A DNA stretch of 52,557 nucleotides, taken from NCBI RefSeq assembly GCF_021538895.1, contig NZ_JADDRL010000070.1, forward strand, positions 1 to 52,557, given 5' to 3'. The position numbers were made by a program, and so were the translations under genes. Numbering within the stretch: position 1 is the first letter of the stretch; each line of letters opens with the position of its first letter. Positions 16,155 to 25,897 of this stretch are shown here, piece after piece. A model generated the notes under the pieces. It was given only the letters and a program-made list of their open reading frames with translations. It was not told where the DNA came from and did not search any database. Source of the DNA: Streptomyces olivochromogenes (lineage in GTDB: Bacteria; Actinomycetota; Actinomycetes; Streptomycetales; Streptomycetaceae).

Positions 16155-19153
16155 TGTCATCGAGGGGGGAGTTATCAACGGGCGGCAGCCGGCTGCGGTT
16201 CGCTGTGCTCGGTCCGCTCCGGGCCTGGCGCGGCAACGTGGAGCTGGAGCTCGGTCCGGTTCGCCAGCAGGCTCTGCTGACGGCGCTGCTGCTGCGGCCG
16301 GGCACGACCGTCAGCCGACAGCAGCTGCTCGACGGAGTATGGGGTCCGGAGCCGCCGGGCACAGGTGCCAAGGTGATCCCGGTCTATGTGCACCAGCTGC
16401 GCAGACGTCTGGGCACTGAGGGAGCACGCACCTCCGGCTCCGTGATCGTCACTGACCGGGGCGGCTACCGGTTCGACCCGCAGAACGTCTTGATGGACGT
16501 GGCTCGGCTCAAGGAGATCGTCGCCGAGGCGCACGCCGCGCGGGACTCCGGTGACCTGGACGCCGCGGTGGGCGCGTGGTCCACCGCGCTGGAGCTGTTC
16601 CTGGGCGATCCCCTGGCCGAGATCCCCGGGCCGTTCGCCCAGGGAGAGCGCTTCCGGCTGACGGAACACAGGCTCGCGTTGGTGCAGGACAAGGTGGAGT
16701 GCCAGCTGCGGCTGGGCCGCCACGCCGAGGTCGTGGGCGAGCTGTTCGCTCTGACCGAGACGCATCCGCACAACGAGTCCCTGGCCGCCCTGTTGATGCG
16801 TGCCCTCTACGCCGGCAACCGGCAGGCCGATGCGCTGGCTGTCTTCGCCACAGTGCGCCGTCGTCTGGTGAGGGAACAGGGGACGGAGCCGGGCGGTGAA
16901 CTACGGCGGGTGCACGAGGCGGTGCTGCGCGCTGATGAAACGTTCCTCATCGGCGCGTCGCCACGGCCGGGCCGGTCGACGGACGACGCATCGCCACGGC
17001 CGCGCCGATCGACGGACCGACGGCCCGCAGCCGCTCGCCCACTCCGACGCGTGCGTAATGAACTGCCGGTCGATGTCGGCGGCTTCACAGGGCGGGACCG
17101 TGAACTCGACATACTCCGCGCACCGGCCGATGAGCAGGTGGTGACGGTCCGCGCGGTGGACGGCATGGCCGGGGTCGGCAAGACCGCGCTGGTGGTGCGC
17201 GCCGCGCGTGCGATGCGGGAGCGCTATCCGGACGGCTGCTTGTTCGTGGACCTCCACGGTCACCGCGAGGGGCGGGAGGCGGCGGTTCCACACCGCGTGC
17301 TGCGCCGATTGCTGCGGGCAGTCGGCGACGCCGGCGAAGGTGACGACGAGTCATCGGAGGACCTCGACGGGCTGGCCGCGTCATGGAGGGCCGCGACCGC
17401 CGCCCTCCGGCTGATCGTGGTGGTCGATGACGCATCCGCTGCAGAACAGGTGCGCCCCCTGCTGCCCGCCGGTCCCGGCAGCCTCGTGCTGGTGACCAGC
17501 CGACAGCGGCTGACCGGGCTGGACGCCGACCGCAGGGTTTCGCTGGCGCCGCTTCACATCGACGAGGCAGTGGCCCTGCTGACCCGCATCGTGGGCGGTC
17601 CGGGCTCCGACCACGAGCGTGCGGCGGTGCGCGAGCTGGCCCGCCTCTGCGACCGGCTGCCGCTGGCCCTGCGCGTCGTCGGGGCTCGCATACAGAGCCG
17701 CCCGTCGTGGGCGCTGGAGCGCATGGCGGCCCGGCTGGCTGACGACGAGCACCGGCTCGGCGAGCTCGCCGTGGAGGACCGCAGCGTGGAGGCGGCCTTC
17801 CGGGTCTCCTACGAGCAGCTTCCGGAGGCCGAACGCCGCGCGTTCCGCGCGTTGGGCCTGTCGCCGACCGTAGAGTTCGACCGGCTGACGCTGGCCGCCA
17901 TGCTCGACCTCACACCACCGGACGCCGAGCGTGCCCTGGAGAGCCTGGTCGAGGCAAGTCTCGTGCAGCAGGCGGGCACGGGCCGCTACCGCCTGCACGA
18001 CCTGGTCGCCGTCTACGCCCGGCGCGTCGTCGGCGCGTATCCCGGGGAAGTCGTCGCGGCCCGGACCGGGGTGTTCCGGCTCTACGTGCTCGCCGCCCGT
18101 CGCGCGAGCGACTGGGGCCCCTCTGCCTTCCCGACCGGCCCGCGGCCGGACACCGCGCCCTTCGCGGACTGGGAGGAGGCGTCGGCCTGGTTGGACGCGG
18201 TGGGCGGCGAACTGGTCGACGTGGTCGGTCACGCGGCGGCCATGGGGCACGTGGACGACACCTGCTGGCTCGCCGAGGGACTGTGCGACTACCTCACCCG
18301 GCAAGGCCGGTACCACGAGTGCCGTGCCGCGGTCGAGATCGCGCTGCCGCTCACGGAGCAGGCCACCGACCGGCGGATGGTATCCGAACTGCGCACCTGT
18401 ATGGGCATAGCGCACGGCCTGCAGGGCAACTACGAGCAGGCGCGCCGCTGGCTGAGGGACGCCCTGGAGATAAGCCGCCGGACCGGCGACCTGATCGAGC
18501 AGGCCCGGGCCATGGGTTCGCTCGGGATCTTCGCCAACGCGGCGGGGGAACCGGCCGAGGCCGCCGCGCTCCTGGCCGAATCCGCGGGCCTTGCCCAGGC
18601 GACGGAGGACGACTGGCTCACCGTCATGTACCTGGCCAACGTCGGCGCTGTCCACCATCAGGTGGGGCAGCATGAAACGGCGCACGACTGCTACGCGGAA
18701 TCGGTCATCGTCGCCGAGAAGATCGGCAGCCCCAGGATCCTGAGCAAGACTCTGTTCCGCATGGGGACGCTCCAGCTCGACCGTGGACGGTGCGCGGCGG
18801 CTGCGGACGCGCTCCGCAGGGCCGCCGGACTCGCCGAGCGCGTGGGGGACATCCCGTTGTACGCCGCGGTCCTCGGCAGACTGGCCACCGCCGAGGAGCG
18901 CCTCGGCAACCTGACCGAGGCGACGGAACTCCACGACCGGGCACTCGCGGCGGTCGGCGAACGGTCCGGTACCAGGCTGGAGGCCGAGATCCGCAACCGG
19001 CTGGGCTGGCACCACGCAGCGACGGAAGACCTCACCCAGGCGCGCGACCGATTCGAGCGGGCCATCGCCCGCTCCCGCACCGACCCCGAGGAACTCGCCC
19101 GCACCGTTGACGCCCTGCACCGTCGCGGGCAGCCGGGCCCCCGGCGGTTCTAG
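16154..19153 (+). CDS. AfsR/SARP-family transcriptional regulator with NB-ARC and TPR domains
   Basis: 999 residues. Residues ~15-95 are an OmpR-like winged helix (FAVLGPLRAWRGNVELELG, LDGVWGPEPP, VYVHQLRRRL). Residues ~100-250 form the bacterial transcriptional activation domain (helical). After a low-complexity linker with repeated ASPRPGRST/ASPRPRRST, an NB-ARC ATPase has P-loop GMAGVGKT (337-344, Lys343), LIVVVDDAS and LVLVTSR. The C-terminal third is TPR-like (YEQARRWLRDALEISRRTGD, LTEATELHDRALAAV). This layout equals AfsR and pathway activators of secondary metabolism or morphogenesis. The nearby exported-enzyme genes are possible targets, but no biosynthetic cluster is visible. Confidence 0.92.
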   Translation: MSSRGELSTGGSRLRFAVLGPLRAWRGNVELELGPVRQQALLTALLLRPGTTVSRQQLLDGVWGPEPPGTGAKVIPVYVHQLRRRLGTEGARTSGSVIVTDRGGYRFDPQNVLMDVARLKEIVAEAHAARDSGDLDAAVGAWSTALELFLGDPLAEIPGPFAQGERFRLTEHRLALVQDKVECQLRLGRHAEVVGELFALTETHPHNESLAALLMRALYAGNRQADALAVFATVRRRLVREQGTEPGGELRRVHEAVLRADETFLIGASPRPGRSTDDASPRPRRSTDRRPAAARPLRRVRNELPVDVGGFTGRDRELDILRAPADEQVVTVRAVDGMAGVGKTALVVRAARAMRERYPDGCLFVDLHGHREGREAAVPHRVLRRLLRAVGDAGEGDDESSEDLDGLAASWRAATAALRLIVVVDDASAAEQVRPLLPAGPGSLVLVTSRQRLTGLDADRRVSLAPLHIDEAVALLTRIVGGPGSDHERAAVRELARLCDRLPLALRVVGARIQSRPSWALERMAARLADDEHRLGELAVEDRSVEAAFRVSYEQLPEAERRAFRALGLSPTVEFDRLTLAAMLDLTPPDAERALESLVEASLVQQAGTGRYRLHDLVAVYARRVVGAYPGEVVAARTGVFRLYVLAARRASDWGPSAFPTGPRPDTAPFADWEEASAWLDAVGGELVDVVGHAAAMGHVDDTCWLAEGLCDYLTRQGRYHECRAAVEIALPLTEQATDRRMVSELRTCMGIAHGLQGNYEQARRWLRDALEISRRTGDLIEQARAMGSLGIFANAAGEPAEAAALLAESAGLAQATEDDWLTVMYLANVGAVHHQVGQHETAHDCYAESVIVAEKIGSPRILSKTLFRMGTLQLDRGRCAAAADALRRAAGLAERVGDIPLYAAVLGRLATAEERLGNLTEATELHDRALAAVGERSGTRLEAEIRNRLGWHHAATEDLTQARDRFERAIARSRTDPEELARTVDALHRRGQPGPRRF

Positions 19154-19319
19154 CCTCCCGAAGACGCCGACCGTGTTCGACCGTGCCCGCCACCGCCTGT
19201 CCGACTACGTGGGGATTCCCCCCGAGAAGCCTGGGCGACGAGGCGGTCCGACATGCGGCGGCGGGTGCACGGCCTGCACGGCCAGGATGGTGCCACTCAC
19301 CTCCAGCCGCTCTGGACGG

Positions 19320-20381
19320 TCAGGAGGCGAAGGCCCTCTCCAGCCTGGGGATCAGGTCCCGGAGGTCCTGTTCCCAGCAGCCGGCGTTGTGGTCGCCGTT
19401 GCAGTGGGTGCCCCAGGCGGAACCGTCGCCGTAGTCGACGTAGTAGTAGGGCATGCCCAGAGCGTCCATGCTGTCCTTGGCGTGCTTGGCAGCACCTTCG
19501 AGCCAGAACTCCAGTCCTACGTTGCCCACGTAGATGGAGACCCCGACTCCGGCGAGTCTGTCCATGTGCGCTGCCGGGTCGACCTCGTTCCACCGCCAGT
19601 CGGCGTTGAACACCGGGTAGGGAGAGCCGAACAGAGCATCGCTGTCCACGCCGGGCCTGTAGGGGGAGTTGTCGGGGTCACAGTATCCGGATGACGAACC
19701 GCAGATCGCGCCGAACGCGTCGGTGACGGAGGCGACGACGGCCAGCCGCAGATCCATGGACTTGGCCGACATGTCGGTGTCTCCCGACAGGGAGGCGGTC
19801 TGGCTGAACAGGTCGGGACGGTCCTGGGCGTAGTGGAAGGCACCGAACCCGCCCATGGAGACACCGGCGATAGCCCTGGCCTTCTTGGTGGGAATGGTCC
19901 GCAGGTTCTCGTCGATGAACGGGATCACCTGCTTGAGGTGGAAGTTCTCCCAGTTCTGGGCACCGAGCTGAGTCTTCTGGTTGAGCCAGTTGGCGTACCA
20001 GCCCCGAGCGCCGCCGTCCGGAATGACGGTGATCATCGACTCCGACATGGTAAGCGCCGGATAGGTCTGCTGAATCGGGTCGTCAGGCGAACCGTGCAGG
20101 AAGTACAGCACCGGGTAGCGTCTGTCCGGGTTGCCGTAGTAGCCGCTCGGCAGAATGATTTTGATGTGGTGCTTGCCCGTGACCTCGGGTGTGGTCACGG
20201 TGATGTAGAAATTGGTGGGACCTCCTACGGCCGTGTCGACCTGGGTCAGGCCGAATCCGTTCGCCATCGGTGGCGGCGCGGTGCGATCGGCGGCCTGTGC
20301 CGGACCGGCCGGCATGATCATGGCCACGGCGGCGACCATCCATGCCGCCACCAGTCGCCATCCATTCGATGTCCTTGCCAC
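19320..20381 (-). CDS. Secreted esterase, antigen-85/esterase-D-like
   Basis: 353 residues from GTG 20381 behind GAGGGGG. A Sec signal peptide (NGWRLVAAWMVAAVAMIMPA) ends at GPAQA-ADRT. The mature enzyme has PVLYFLHGSPDDP (oxyanion strand), the nucleophile elbow GVSMGGFGAF (Ser175), and the C-terminal GLEFWLEGAAK...YVDYGDGSAWGTHCNGDHNAGCWE with the likely catalytic His. This is the esterase/PHB-depolymerase/mycolyltransferase-like group of alpha/beta hydrolases. It should act outside the cell on short esters; the exact substrate is unknown. Cysteine pairs in the C-terminal half fit an exported protein. It follows the acylase gene on the same strand, 120 bp away. Confidence 0.87.
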   Translation of the reverse strand: MARTSNGWRLVAAWMVAAVAMIMPAGPAQAADRTAPPPMANGFGLTQVDTAVGGPTNFYITVTTPEVTGKHHIKIILPSGYYGNPDRRYPVLYFLHGSPDDPIQQTYPALTMSESMITVIPDGGARGWYANWLNQKTQLGAQNWENFHLKQVIPFIDENLRTIPTKKARAIAGVSMGGFGAFHYAQDRPDLFSQTASLSGDTDMSAKSMDLRLAVVASVTDAFGAICGSSSGYCDPDNSPYRPGVDSDALFGSPYPVFNADWRWNEVDPAAHMDRLAGVGVSIYVGNVGLEFWLEGAAKHAKDSMDALGMPYYYVDYGDGSAWGTHCNGDHNAGCWEQDLRDLIPRLERAFAS

Positions 20382-20503
20382 AGCGTGCCCCCTCGTGAGC
20401 TTTTTTGTCGTGCGGCGTGAGATGCATCGGGAAGCGGTGAAGCTCCGATGAACGAGCACGCCGGAGACCGCCATCGACGTTCCGGCATGCTCACATGTCG
20501 ATC

Positions 20504-22948
20504 TCAGTTCAGGACCTTGACCTCCAATGCCGGTGAGGCCGCGATTTGCTCCTCGGTGAACCGCTCGGTCACCCACTGTCCCGCCGAGAACAGCTTGGTC
20601 TGATCGGCGTAGTGCGGCGAGTTCGGGTTGGCCGACTGTGAATAGGCCAGTACGGAGGAGGTCTGTGGCGGACCGTCTGCGGTGAACCGCACCTCCTGGA
20701 TGAAACTGGACCCGAAGACCACGTCCAGTTTGCCGTCGACCTGACCGGGAGTGATCACGTTCAGCACGCCGAGTTCGCTGATCGAGCCGTGGATCGGGAT
20801 CTGCTCACCGTTGCGGGTGATCTTCTGGATGTCCGAGAGCGGCGCGTTCAGCGCAATGCCCGCGTTGCGCAGCGCGAGAACCGCACGGCCCAACGCATCG
20901 CGGACGGCCGAGCTGCCCGAGTCCAGCGAGTTGGGCGTGTGCACCGGGTCCTTGGGGTCGAAAGGAACCCGCCACGGCAGTTTCTCGATGCCCTGCCCAC
21001 CGAGCAGGAAGGACCAGTAGTACGCGAACAGCCAGGACCCCCGGCTGTCCGCCGTGTAATCGTGATTCTTCCAGGCGGCCAGGATCGGACATGCCTCGCT
21101 CACGTTGACCAGGTTGCCGTCCACCAGGATGGTCCCGAAGGGTATGTTCTGACACATCGTCACCGTGGAGTTGAGGGCCAGGTCGGCCGCCCTGCTCTTG
21201 TCGGCGAACAGCAACTGCCGCATGTTCTCCGGTGTGAAGCCCTTGCCGGCCAAGCCGTCGGTGCCGTTGATCCGGTTCTGCGCGGTCAGGATGAGTTCCT
21301 GGGTACGCAGCGACCGGGGCGCCGCCGTGTCGCCCATCACCCTGGGGAAGGACAGCGGCTGCTCGGGGTTGGCCAGCCAGGCGCTGTCGTTGGCGTTGCC
21401 CACGAAGTCGGACCGGATGAGGCGTGGCTGCCTGTGCGGGTCCAGCAGCCCTGGCGCGACCGCGTTCGGATCGTTGGGCCAGTCGCACTCGCTGCGCTTG
21501 CCGTCGAGGATGGAGACCGGCGGCACGTTCGGCAGGCGTAGCGGCTGATTGAACAGCAGTTTGCCGGTCTCGGTGAGGCACGACTGCGCGTGCGCGTCGG
21601 TGATGTTCGGGGTGGCCTGGATGTCCGCGTACAGCGCGTTGCCCTTGCGGTCGGAGGCGAGGGTGTTGAAGAAGGGGACGCCCTGCGTGGTCTCCAGCGT
21701 GTTGACCACGTCGTTGACGTCCTTGGCCTGGTCGAGATGGAACCAGGTGTTCAACGCCCGCAGGTTGTCCATGTTCACGTCACGCACCGCGTGGGCGCTG
21801 ACCACCCAGGGCAACGGGACGCCCTGGATCGATGTGGTGATCGGGCCGTAACGGGTGGACCACAACGTCCTGGTGACCTTGCCGATGGAGCCGTCCGCGT
21901 TCAGCACGTCGACACCGACCTGCTGCGAGGTCATCTTCTGCCAGGTGCCGTCGACCAGGTAGTTGGTCGGGTTCAGCGGATCCACCTGCACGTCGAACAG
22001 CCCGAACGGCGCTACGGTGGCGATCGTGTGGCTCCAGGCGACGTCGTTGTTGTGCCCGATGGTCACAGCGGGCAATCCCAGCAGGCTGGCCCCTGAGACA
22101 TTGATCTTTCCGGGGATTGTCAGCTGGCTCTGCCACATCCGGTTCTTGCCCTGCCACGGAAAGTGCGGGTTGGCCAGCATCATGCTGGTGCCGCCGGACA
22201 CGCCCTGCGAACCGACCGCCAACGCGTTGCTGCCCATGCTCTGTTGACGGCTCTTCGCCATAGCGTCGCGGATCTTCTTCGCGGTCTGTGCGGCGGAGAA
22301 CGCCGGCGGGGAGGCGGCCGACGCCCCCGGGGGTGCGGCGTTCACCTCACCGTCCAGCAGCGCATCGGCACTGCCCATGATGATCTCGGCGTGGGCGTGC
22401 CGGTAGACGTCCATCTCCGTGATCGGCTGCACCCAGGCCGCACCGCGGCAGGCCGGGTCGGAGATGTTGTTCACGCCCGTCTCGGCCAAGTACCTGTTGT
22501 ATCCCCGCACATAGCCACGAATCGCCTCTTTGACCTCCGGCTCCGGCCCGTTGGGTGCGGGCTGCTCGACCAGCCGCTCCACCACCCGGTTGTCCTTGAT
22601 CCGCTGGAAGTACAGGTCACTGTTGAGATTGGTGGTGGTGTTCTGGTGCTCGCCGGGGCTCGTCTTGCCATCGGGCCCCAGATAGCGTGACCTCTGGGCG
22701 TTGACCATCAGATACGTGTCGGCCAAGGTGCAGATGTTGTCCTTGGCCGCGGCATATCCGTAGCCCGTTCCCAGACCCTCCCAGGTGGAGGCGATGATGT
22801 GCGGGATTCCGTACTCGGTGTAACGGATCGTCGGCTTGTCCGGCCCCTGTTCGGCGGCCGGTGACCCGGTAGCCGCCATTGTGCTCATCATGGTGACCGC
22901 GGCCATGACCGCCATCGATGACCTCGATCTGAATCTTCTCCGCGCCAT
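20504..22948 (-). CDS. Penicillin-acylase-family N-terminal-nucleophile acylase (AHL/aculeacin acylase-like)
   Basis: 814 residues from ATG 22948 (AAGGACGG upstream). A signal peptide (SMAVMAAVTMMSTMAATGSP) precedes the alpha chain. GYGYAAAKDNICTLADTYL and LYFQRIKDN are typical of the family. MGSNALAVGSQ marks the autocatalytic cut, with Ser240 becoming the nucleophile at the start of the beta chain. Next come LANPHFPWQGKNRMWQSQLT and IGHNNDVAWSHTIATV, the conserved substrate-pocket segments, and DRKGNALYADIQATPN. Length and motifs match Streptomyces AHL acylase (AhlM) and aculeacin acylase. They cleave acyl side chains from homoserine lactones or lipopeptides outside the cell. The true substrate cannot be told from sequence. 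Confidence 0.92.
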   Translation of the reverse strand: MARRRFRSRSSMAVMAAVTMMSTMAATGSPAAEQGPDKPTIRYTEYGIPHIIASTWEGLGTGYGYAAAKDNICTLADTYLMVNAQRSRYLGPDGKTSPGEHQNTTTNLNSDLYFQRIKDNRVVERLVEQPAPNGPEPEVKEAIRGYVRGYNRYLAETGVNNISDPACRGAAWVQPITEMDVYRHAHAEIIMGSADALLDGEVNAAPPGASAASPPAFSAAQTAKKIRDAMAKSRQQSMGSNALAVGSQGVSGGTSMMLANPHFPWQGKNRMWQSQLTIPGKINVSGASLLGLPAVTIGHNNDVAWSHTIATVAPFGLFDVQVDPLNPTNYLVDGTWQKMTSQQVGVDVLNADGSIGKVTRTLWSTRYGPITTSIQGVPLPWVVSAHAVRDVNMDNLRALNTWFHLDQAKDVNDVVNTLETTQGVPFFNTLASDRKGNALYADIQATPNITDAHAQSCLTETGKLLFNQPLRLPNVPPVSILDGKRSECDWPNDPNAVAPGLLDPHRQPRLIRSDFVGNANDSAWLANPEQPLSFPRVMGDTAAPRSLRTQELILTAQNRINGTDGLAGKGFTPENMRQLLFADKSRAADLALNSTVTMCQNIPFGTILVDGNLVNVSEACPILAAWKNHDYTADSRGSWLFAYYWSFLLGGQGIEKLPWRVPFDPKDPVHTPNSLDSGSSAVRDALGRAVLALRNAGIALNAPLSDIQKITRNGEQIPIHGSISELGVLNVITPGQVDGKLDVVFGSSFIQEVRFTADGPPQTSSVLAYSQSANPNSPHYADQTKLFSAGQWVTERFTEEQIAASPALEVKVLN

Positions 22949-23102
22949 CGCGCCGTCCTTCCCCTGCGGTAACGGCCTTTGTCCGAACGCGGCCAGGCTA
23001 GGGAGAACCGATGAAATCTCGATGATGCCGCCGCGCCCCGGGGGGCCAACGCCGCCCGATGATCTACACGACCTCGAGTGACCAGTAAGTACGCAGGCGC
23101 TG

Positions 23103-23356
23103 TCACGTTGACTGGAGATGAGCCTGCATTGTCCGAGGCGCCACCCCAGCATGACCGCAGGCGTCGGCGAATGCCCGTCTTGTGCGCTGGGCGCCGTGGT
23201 CGGTGTGCACGACAGCGCCGCCGACTGGAGACACATGATGTCGCCGACGTACTTCGTGTTCACCACCGAGGCAGTGAAGTTGCGGCCGATCAGGTCGGCT
23301 GCCTTCGCGGCGGCCAGGTCCGCATACCTGCTCCCACGGTGGCCCCTTCTTCTCAC
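23103..23356 (-). pseudogene. IS3-family orfB (DDE transposase) remnant
   Basis: Two pieces in different minus-strand frames belong to the rve integrase domain. The first is RYADLAAAKAADLIGRNFTA then NTKYVGDIM (upstream of and including the first catalytic Asp region). The second is GAVVHTDHGAQRTRRAFADA, containing the second catalytic Asp (TDHG). The segment between them, and the C-terminus with the catalytic Glu, are lost. It is a deletion relic lying in the divergent gap between the acylase and the DUF4185 gene. The rest of the gap (22949-23600) shows no gene. Confidence 0.7.
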
Positions 23357-23600
23357 CCCACCGCCGCCTCCAGGCGGTGAACCGGTATTTCATCGTCTTT
23401 TCAGCGCCCCTCGCCAGGATGAACGTGCCGCCGCGGACCGCCCGGACCGGTCCCGGAGCCGTGACATAGCGAGCGTCCCGTGATGCCCCGGCGCCGGCAA
23501 AAGCATGCGGAGGCACGGAACACCCAGCACAGCGCTCGCGGACCACATCCCCGACTTGACACCGCGTTCGCCGCGATGAGCCGACCTTGGAGGGCCGACC

Positions 23601-24791
23601 ATGTCCAACCCCGCACGCCCCGACCGCCTCCCAGTCACCCGCAGATCGCTGCTGAGGGCCGGCGCGGGTGTCGCCCTGAGCGCCGGCGCGCTGGGCAGCT
23701 CGATTGCCGCCGCTCCCCGCGCCGCCGCGGCCCAGCGCGGCACACCCCTGTGTGAACAGCCGGGCGACTCGGCGAGCTCGCAGGGGCTGGGATCGGGGGA
23801 TCTCGCCATCCCCTACTACCGGGAGCACGACAACACCTGGGGCTACGTCTTCGGCGACTCCTTCACCGAACCAGGGTTGCGAGGCGACTACCTCGGTTCT
23901 CCGGTCATGCTGAACCAGGCCGCCTTCGATGCCTCCGGCGCGACCCCGATCTCGTTCACCTGGGCCATGCCCACGGGAGGCGCCGCCCGGCAGCTCTTCG
24001 ACTACCAGCACAACGCCGACAACGGGCACGGCTTCGAGGTGAGCCGCATCCCGAACGACTGCATCGAGTTCGGCGGCCGTACGTACATCCAATTCACCTC
24101 CGTGGAGGTCTGGCAGCCGCCCACGGGCTACGACGGCTCACGGATGTCCGGCGTCGCCTACTCCGATGACCACGGCGTGACCTGGCACGACTACCCCTAC
24201 CACTGGGCGGGTGACACCCAGGGGGTGAACGAGTCTCCGTACGGGATGTGGTCGTTCGCGGGCATCGACCCCGACGGCTGGCTGTACATCTTCTCCAAAC
24301 GCTGGAACGGCAGCCACCGCAACACCGGCGACGGCGGGGCGATCCAGCTCTTCCGCATCTGGCCGGAAGAGTTCCGCGCAGGCAACTTCGGAGCCCAGGA
24401 GAACTGGGCCTACCTCGACGGCCGCTGGCAGTGGACCGGGGCAGTCCAGCCTTCGATCATCCTGTCCGGGAACAACATCGGCGAGTTCTCGGTGAAGCGC
24501 ATCGGCAGCACGTACTGCATGAGCTACTTCGACGTCACCGACTACTCGATCTGCACCCGCACCGCTCCCCGGCCCGATGCCATGTGGAGCGCGCCGAAGC
24601 CGCAGATCGTCGGCAACGCCGCCTGGCCGCCGAGCCACTGGGGCAAGCCCCAACTCCCTTTCCTCTACGGCGGATACATCCATCCGGGCAGCGCCGGCCC
24701 CAGCTCCCTGACCTTGATCGTGTCGCAGTGGAACGGGCAGCCCGACCAGTCGCCCTACCGAGTACTGCAGTACGACGGCGTCAACCCGTAG
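23601..24791 (+). CDS. Tat-exported DUF4185-domain protein
   Basis: 396 residues with GGAGGG 7 bases before the ATG. The leader TRRSLLRAGAGVALSAGALG carries the twin-arginine motif RRSLL and an AAA cleavage region. The mature protein has WGYVFGDSFTEPGLRGDYLG, then GVAYSDDHGVTWHDYPYHWA, MWSFAGIDPDGWLYIFSKRW and SIILSGNNIGEFSVKRIGST. These repeated strand motifs belong to DUF4185, a five-bladed-propeller-like fold related to glycoside hydrolases of the sialidase type. It likely binds or cuts an extracellular or cell-wall polymer. It is followed after 51 bp by the LGFP genes, which suggests joint cell-surface function. Confidence 0.85.
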   Translation: MSNPARPDRLPVTRRSLLRAGAGVALSAGALGSSIAAAPRAAAAQRGTPLCEQPGDSASSQGLGSGDLAIPYYREHDNTWGYVFGDSFTEPGLRGDYLGSPVMLNQAAFDASGATPISFTWAMPTGGAARQLFDYQHNADNGHGFEVSRIPNDCIEFGGRTYIQFTSVEVWQPPTGYDGSRMSGVAYSDDHGVTWHDYPYHWAGDTQGVNESPYGMWSFAGIDPDGWLYIFSKRWNGSHRNTGDGGAIQLFRIWPEEFRAGNFGAQENWAYLDGRWQWTGAVQPSIILSGNNIGEFSVKRIGSTYCMSYFDVTDYSICTRTAPRPDAMWSAPKPQIVGNAAWPPSHWGKPQLPFLYGGYIHPGSAGPSSLTLIVSQWNGQPDQSPYRVLQYDGVNP

Positions 24792-24842
24792 TCCGCATTC
24801 CGCAATCCCCCTTCGGCACACATCCCCGGCACAGAGGAACAG

Positions 24843-25883
24843 ATGAGCGGCATCGGCTTACGACGCGCAAGAGCGGTCAGCATAGCCCTGCTCGCCCTCA
24901 CGGTCCTGACCGCACTGAGCGGCAGCCCGGCGAGCGCCCGGAGTACAAAGCCCCTGAAGTACATCCCCCGCCCCCTGAACCACGCCGCCCCCGCCACGCT
25001 GTACTGCTCCGTCCCTCCGGAGCGGGACATCGCGGTCACCCGCAAGGTCTACGAGGTCGGCCAGCGCATGAACGTGTCCGAGAAGGTCATGCTCGCCGGC
25101 TTCGAGACAGGCTGGGTCGAGTCCCGGATGAACAACCTGTCGTGCGGGGACCGGGACTCGCTCGGCGTTTTCCAGCAGCGCCCCTCACAGGGCTGGGGCA
25201 CCCCCGAACAGGTCATGGACGTCGACTACGCGGCGGGAAAGTTCTTCGAGGTGGCTCTGCAGATGGAGCCCGGCATGGAGGGCGGCACCGCAGGGCAGCT
25301 CGCCCAGGCCGTCCAACGCTCCGCATACCCGGAGCGGTACGACCAGGCGGAGGACACCGCCCGGGCGCTGCAGGACGAGGCGTTCCAGCCCTACGGCACG
25401 ATCGGGGCGAAATACGACAGCATGGGCGGCCCGGGCAGCGTCCTCGGCCGGCCGGTCCGGGCGGAGGATGCGGCCTCGCTGGGCGGGCGCTTCCAGCAGT
25501 TCGAGCACGGGATCATCCTGTGGCATCCGGATGCGGCCTACGCGGTCTACGGCGACATCCTGAGCACGTTCTGGGCGACGGACGCGGAGCGGCGCTGGGG
25601 TTTCCCGACCATGGACGAGGCCGATGCCTCGCGGGCGCCGGACGGGACCCGGGGGCGCTACCAGTTCTTCGAGCGGGGGCTGTTCCTGTGGTCCCCGTCC
25701 ACCGGCACGCATGTCGTGCATGACGCGATCTACGACGCCTTCCACGCGGCGGGGCACGAGAGCGTCCTGGGTTACCCGACCACCGACGAGATGGACGAGG
25801 CGGGCGGCGGCAAAGCGCAGCGCTTCCAGAAAGCCACCATCCACTGGAACCGGGACAAGGGCACCTGGATCACCAACAACTGA
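24843..25883 (+). CDS. Secreted lytic-transglycosylase-like protein with LGFP repeats
   Basis: 346 residues, GAGGAACAG ahead of the ATG, and a Sec signal peptide (ARAVSIALLALTVLTALSGS) ending near PASA. The first domain (residues ~65-175: MNVSEKVMLAGFETGWVESR, DRDSLGVFQQRPSQGWGTPE) looks like a lysozyme/transglycosylase fold with a catalytic Glu in FETGWVESR. From ~185 on there are LGFP repeats (GSVLGRPVRAEDAASLGGRF, RWGFPTMDEAD, SVLGYPTTDEMDEAGGGKAQ), which bind peptidoglycan or arabinogalactan. It probably remodels the wall. Its last ~410 bp are nearly identical to the next gene. Confidence 0.85.
   Translation: MSGIGLRRARAVSIALLALTVLTALSGSPASARSTKPLKYIPRPLNHAAPATLYCSVPPERDIAVTRKVYEVGQRMNVSEKVMLAGFETGWVESRMNNLSCGDRDSLGVFQQRPSQGWGTPEQVMDVDYAAGKFFEVALQMEPGMEGGTAGQLAQAVQRSAYPERYDQAEDTARALQDEAFQPYGTIGAKYDSMGGPGSVLGRPVRAEDAASLGGRFQQFEHGIILWHPDAAYAVYGDILSTFWATDAERRWGFPTMDEADASRAPDGTRGRYQFFERGLFLWSPSTGTHVVHDAIYDAFHAAGHESVLGYPTTDEMDEAGGGKAQRFQKATIHWNRDKGTWITNN
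25566..25883 (+). repeat. 318-bp identical repeat, copy 1 (LGFP tail)
   Basis: From 25566 to the stop codon the DNA is identical, base for base as read by eye, to 26588-26905 (offset 1022). Just upstream, 25473-25565 differs at 6 positions from 26495-26587. Confidence 0.9.
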
Positions 25884-25897
25884 GCAGGAGAGCTTCC

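Noticed and set aside
17381..19120. 579-codon minus-strand frame
   Set aside because: Antisense to the SARP regulator's NB-ARC and TPR parts; no domain or start signal.
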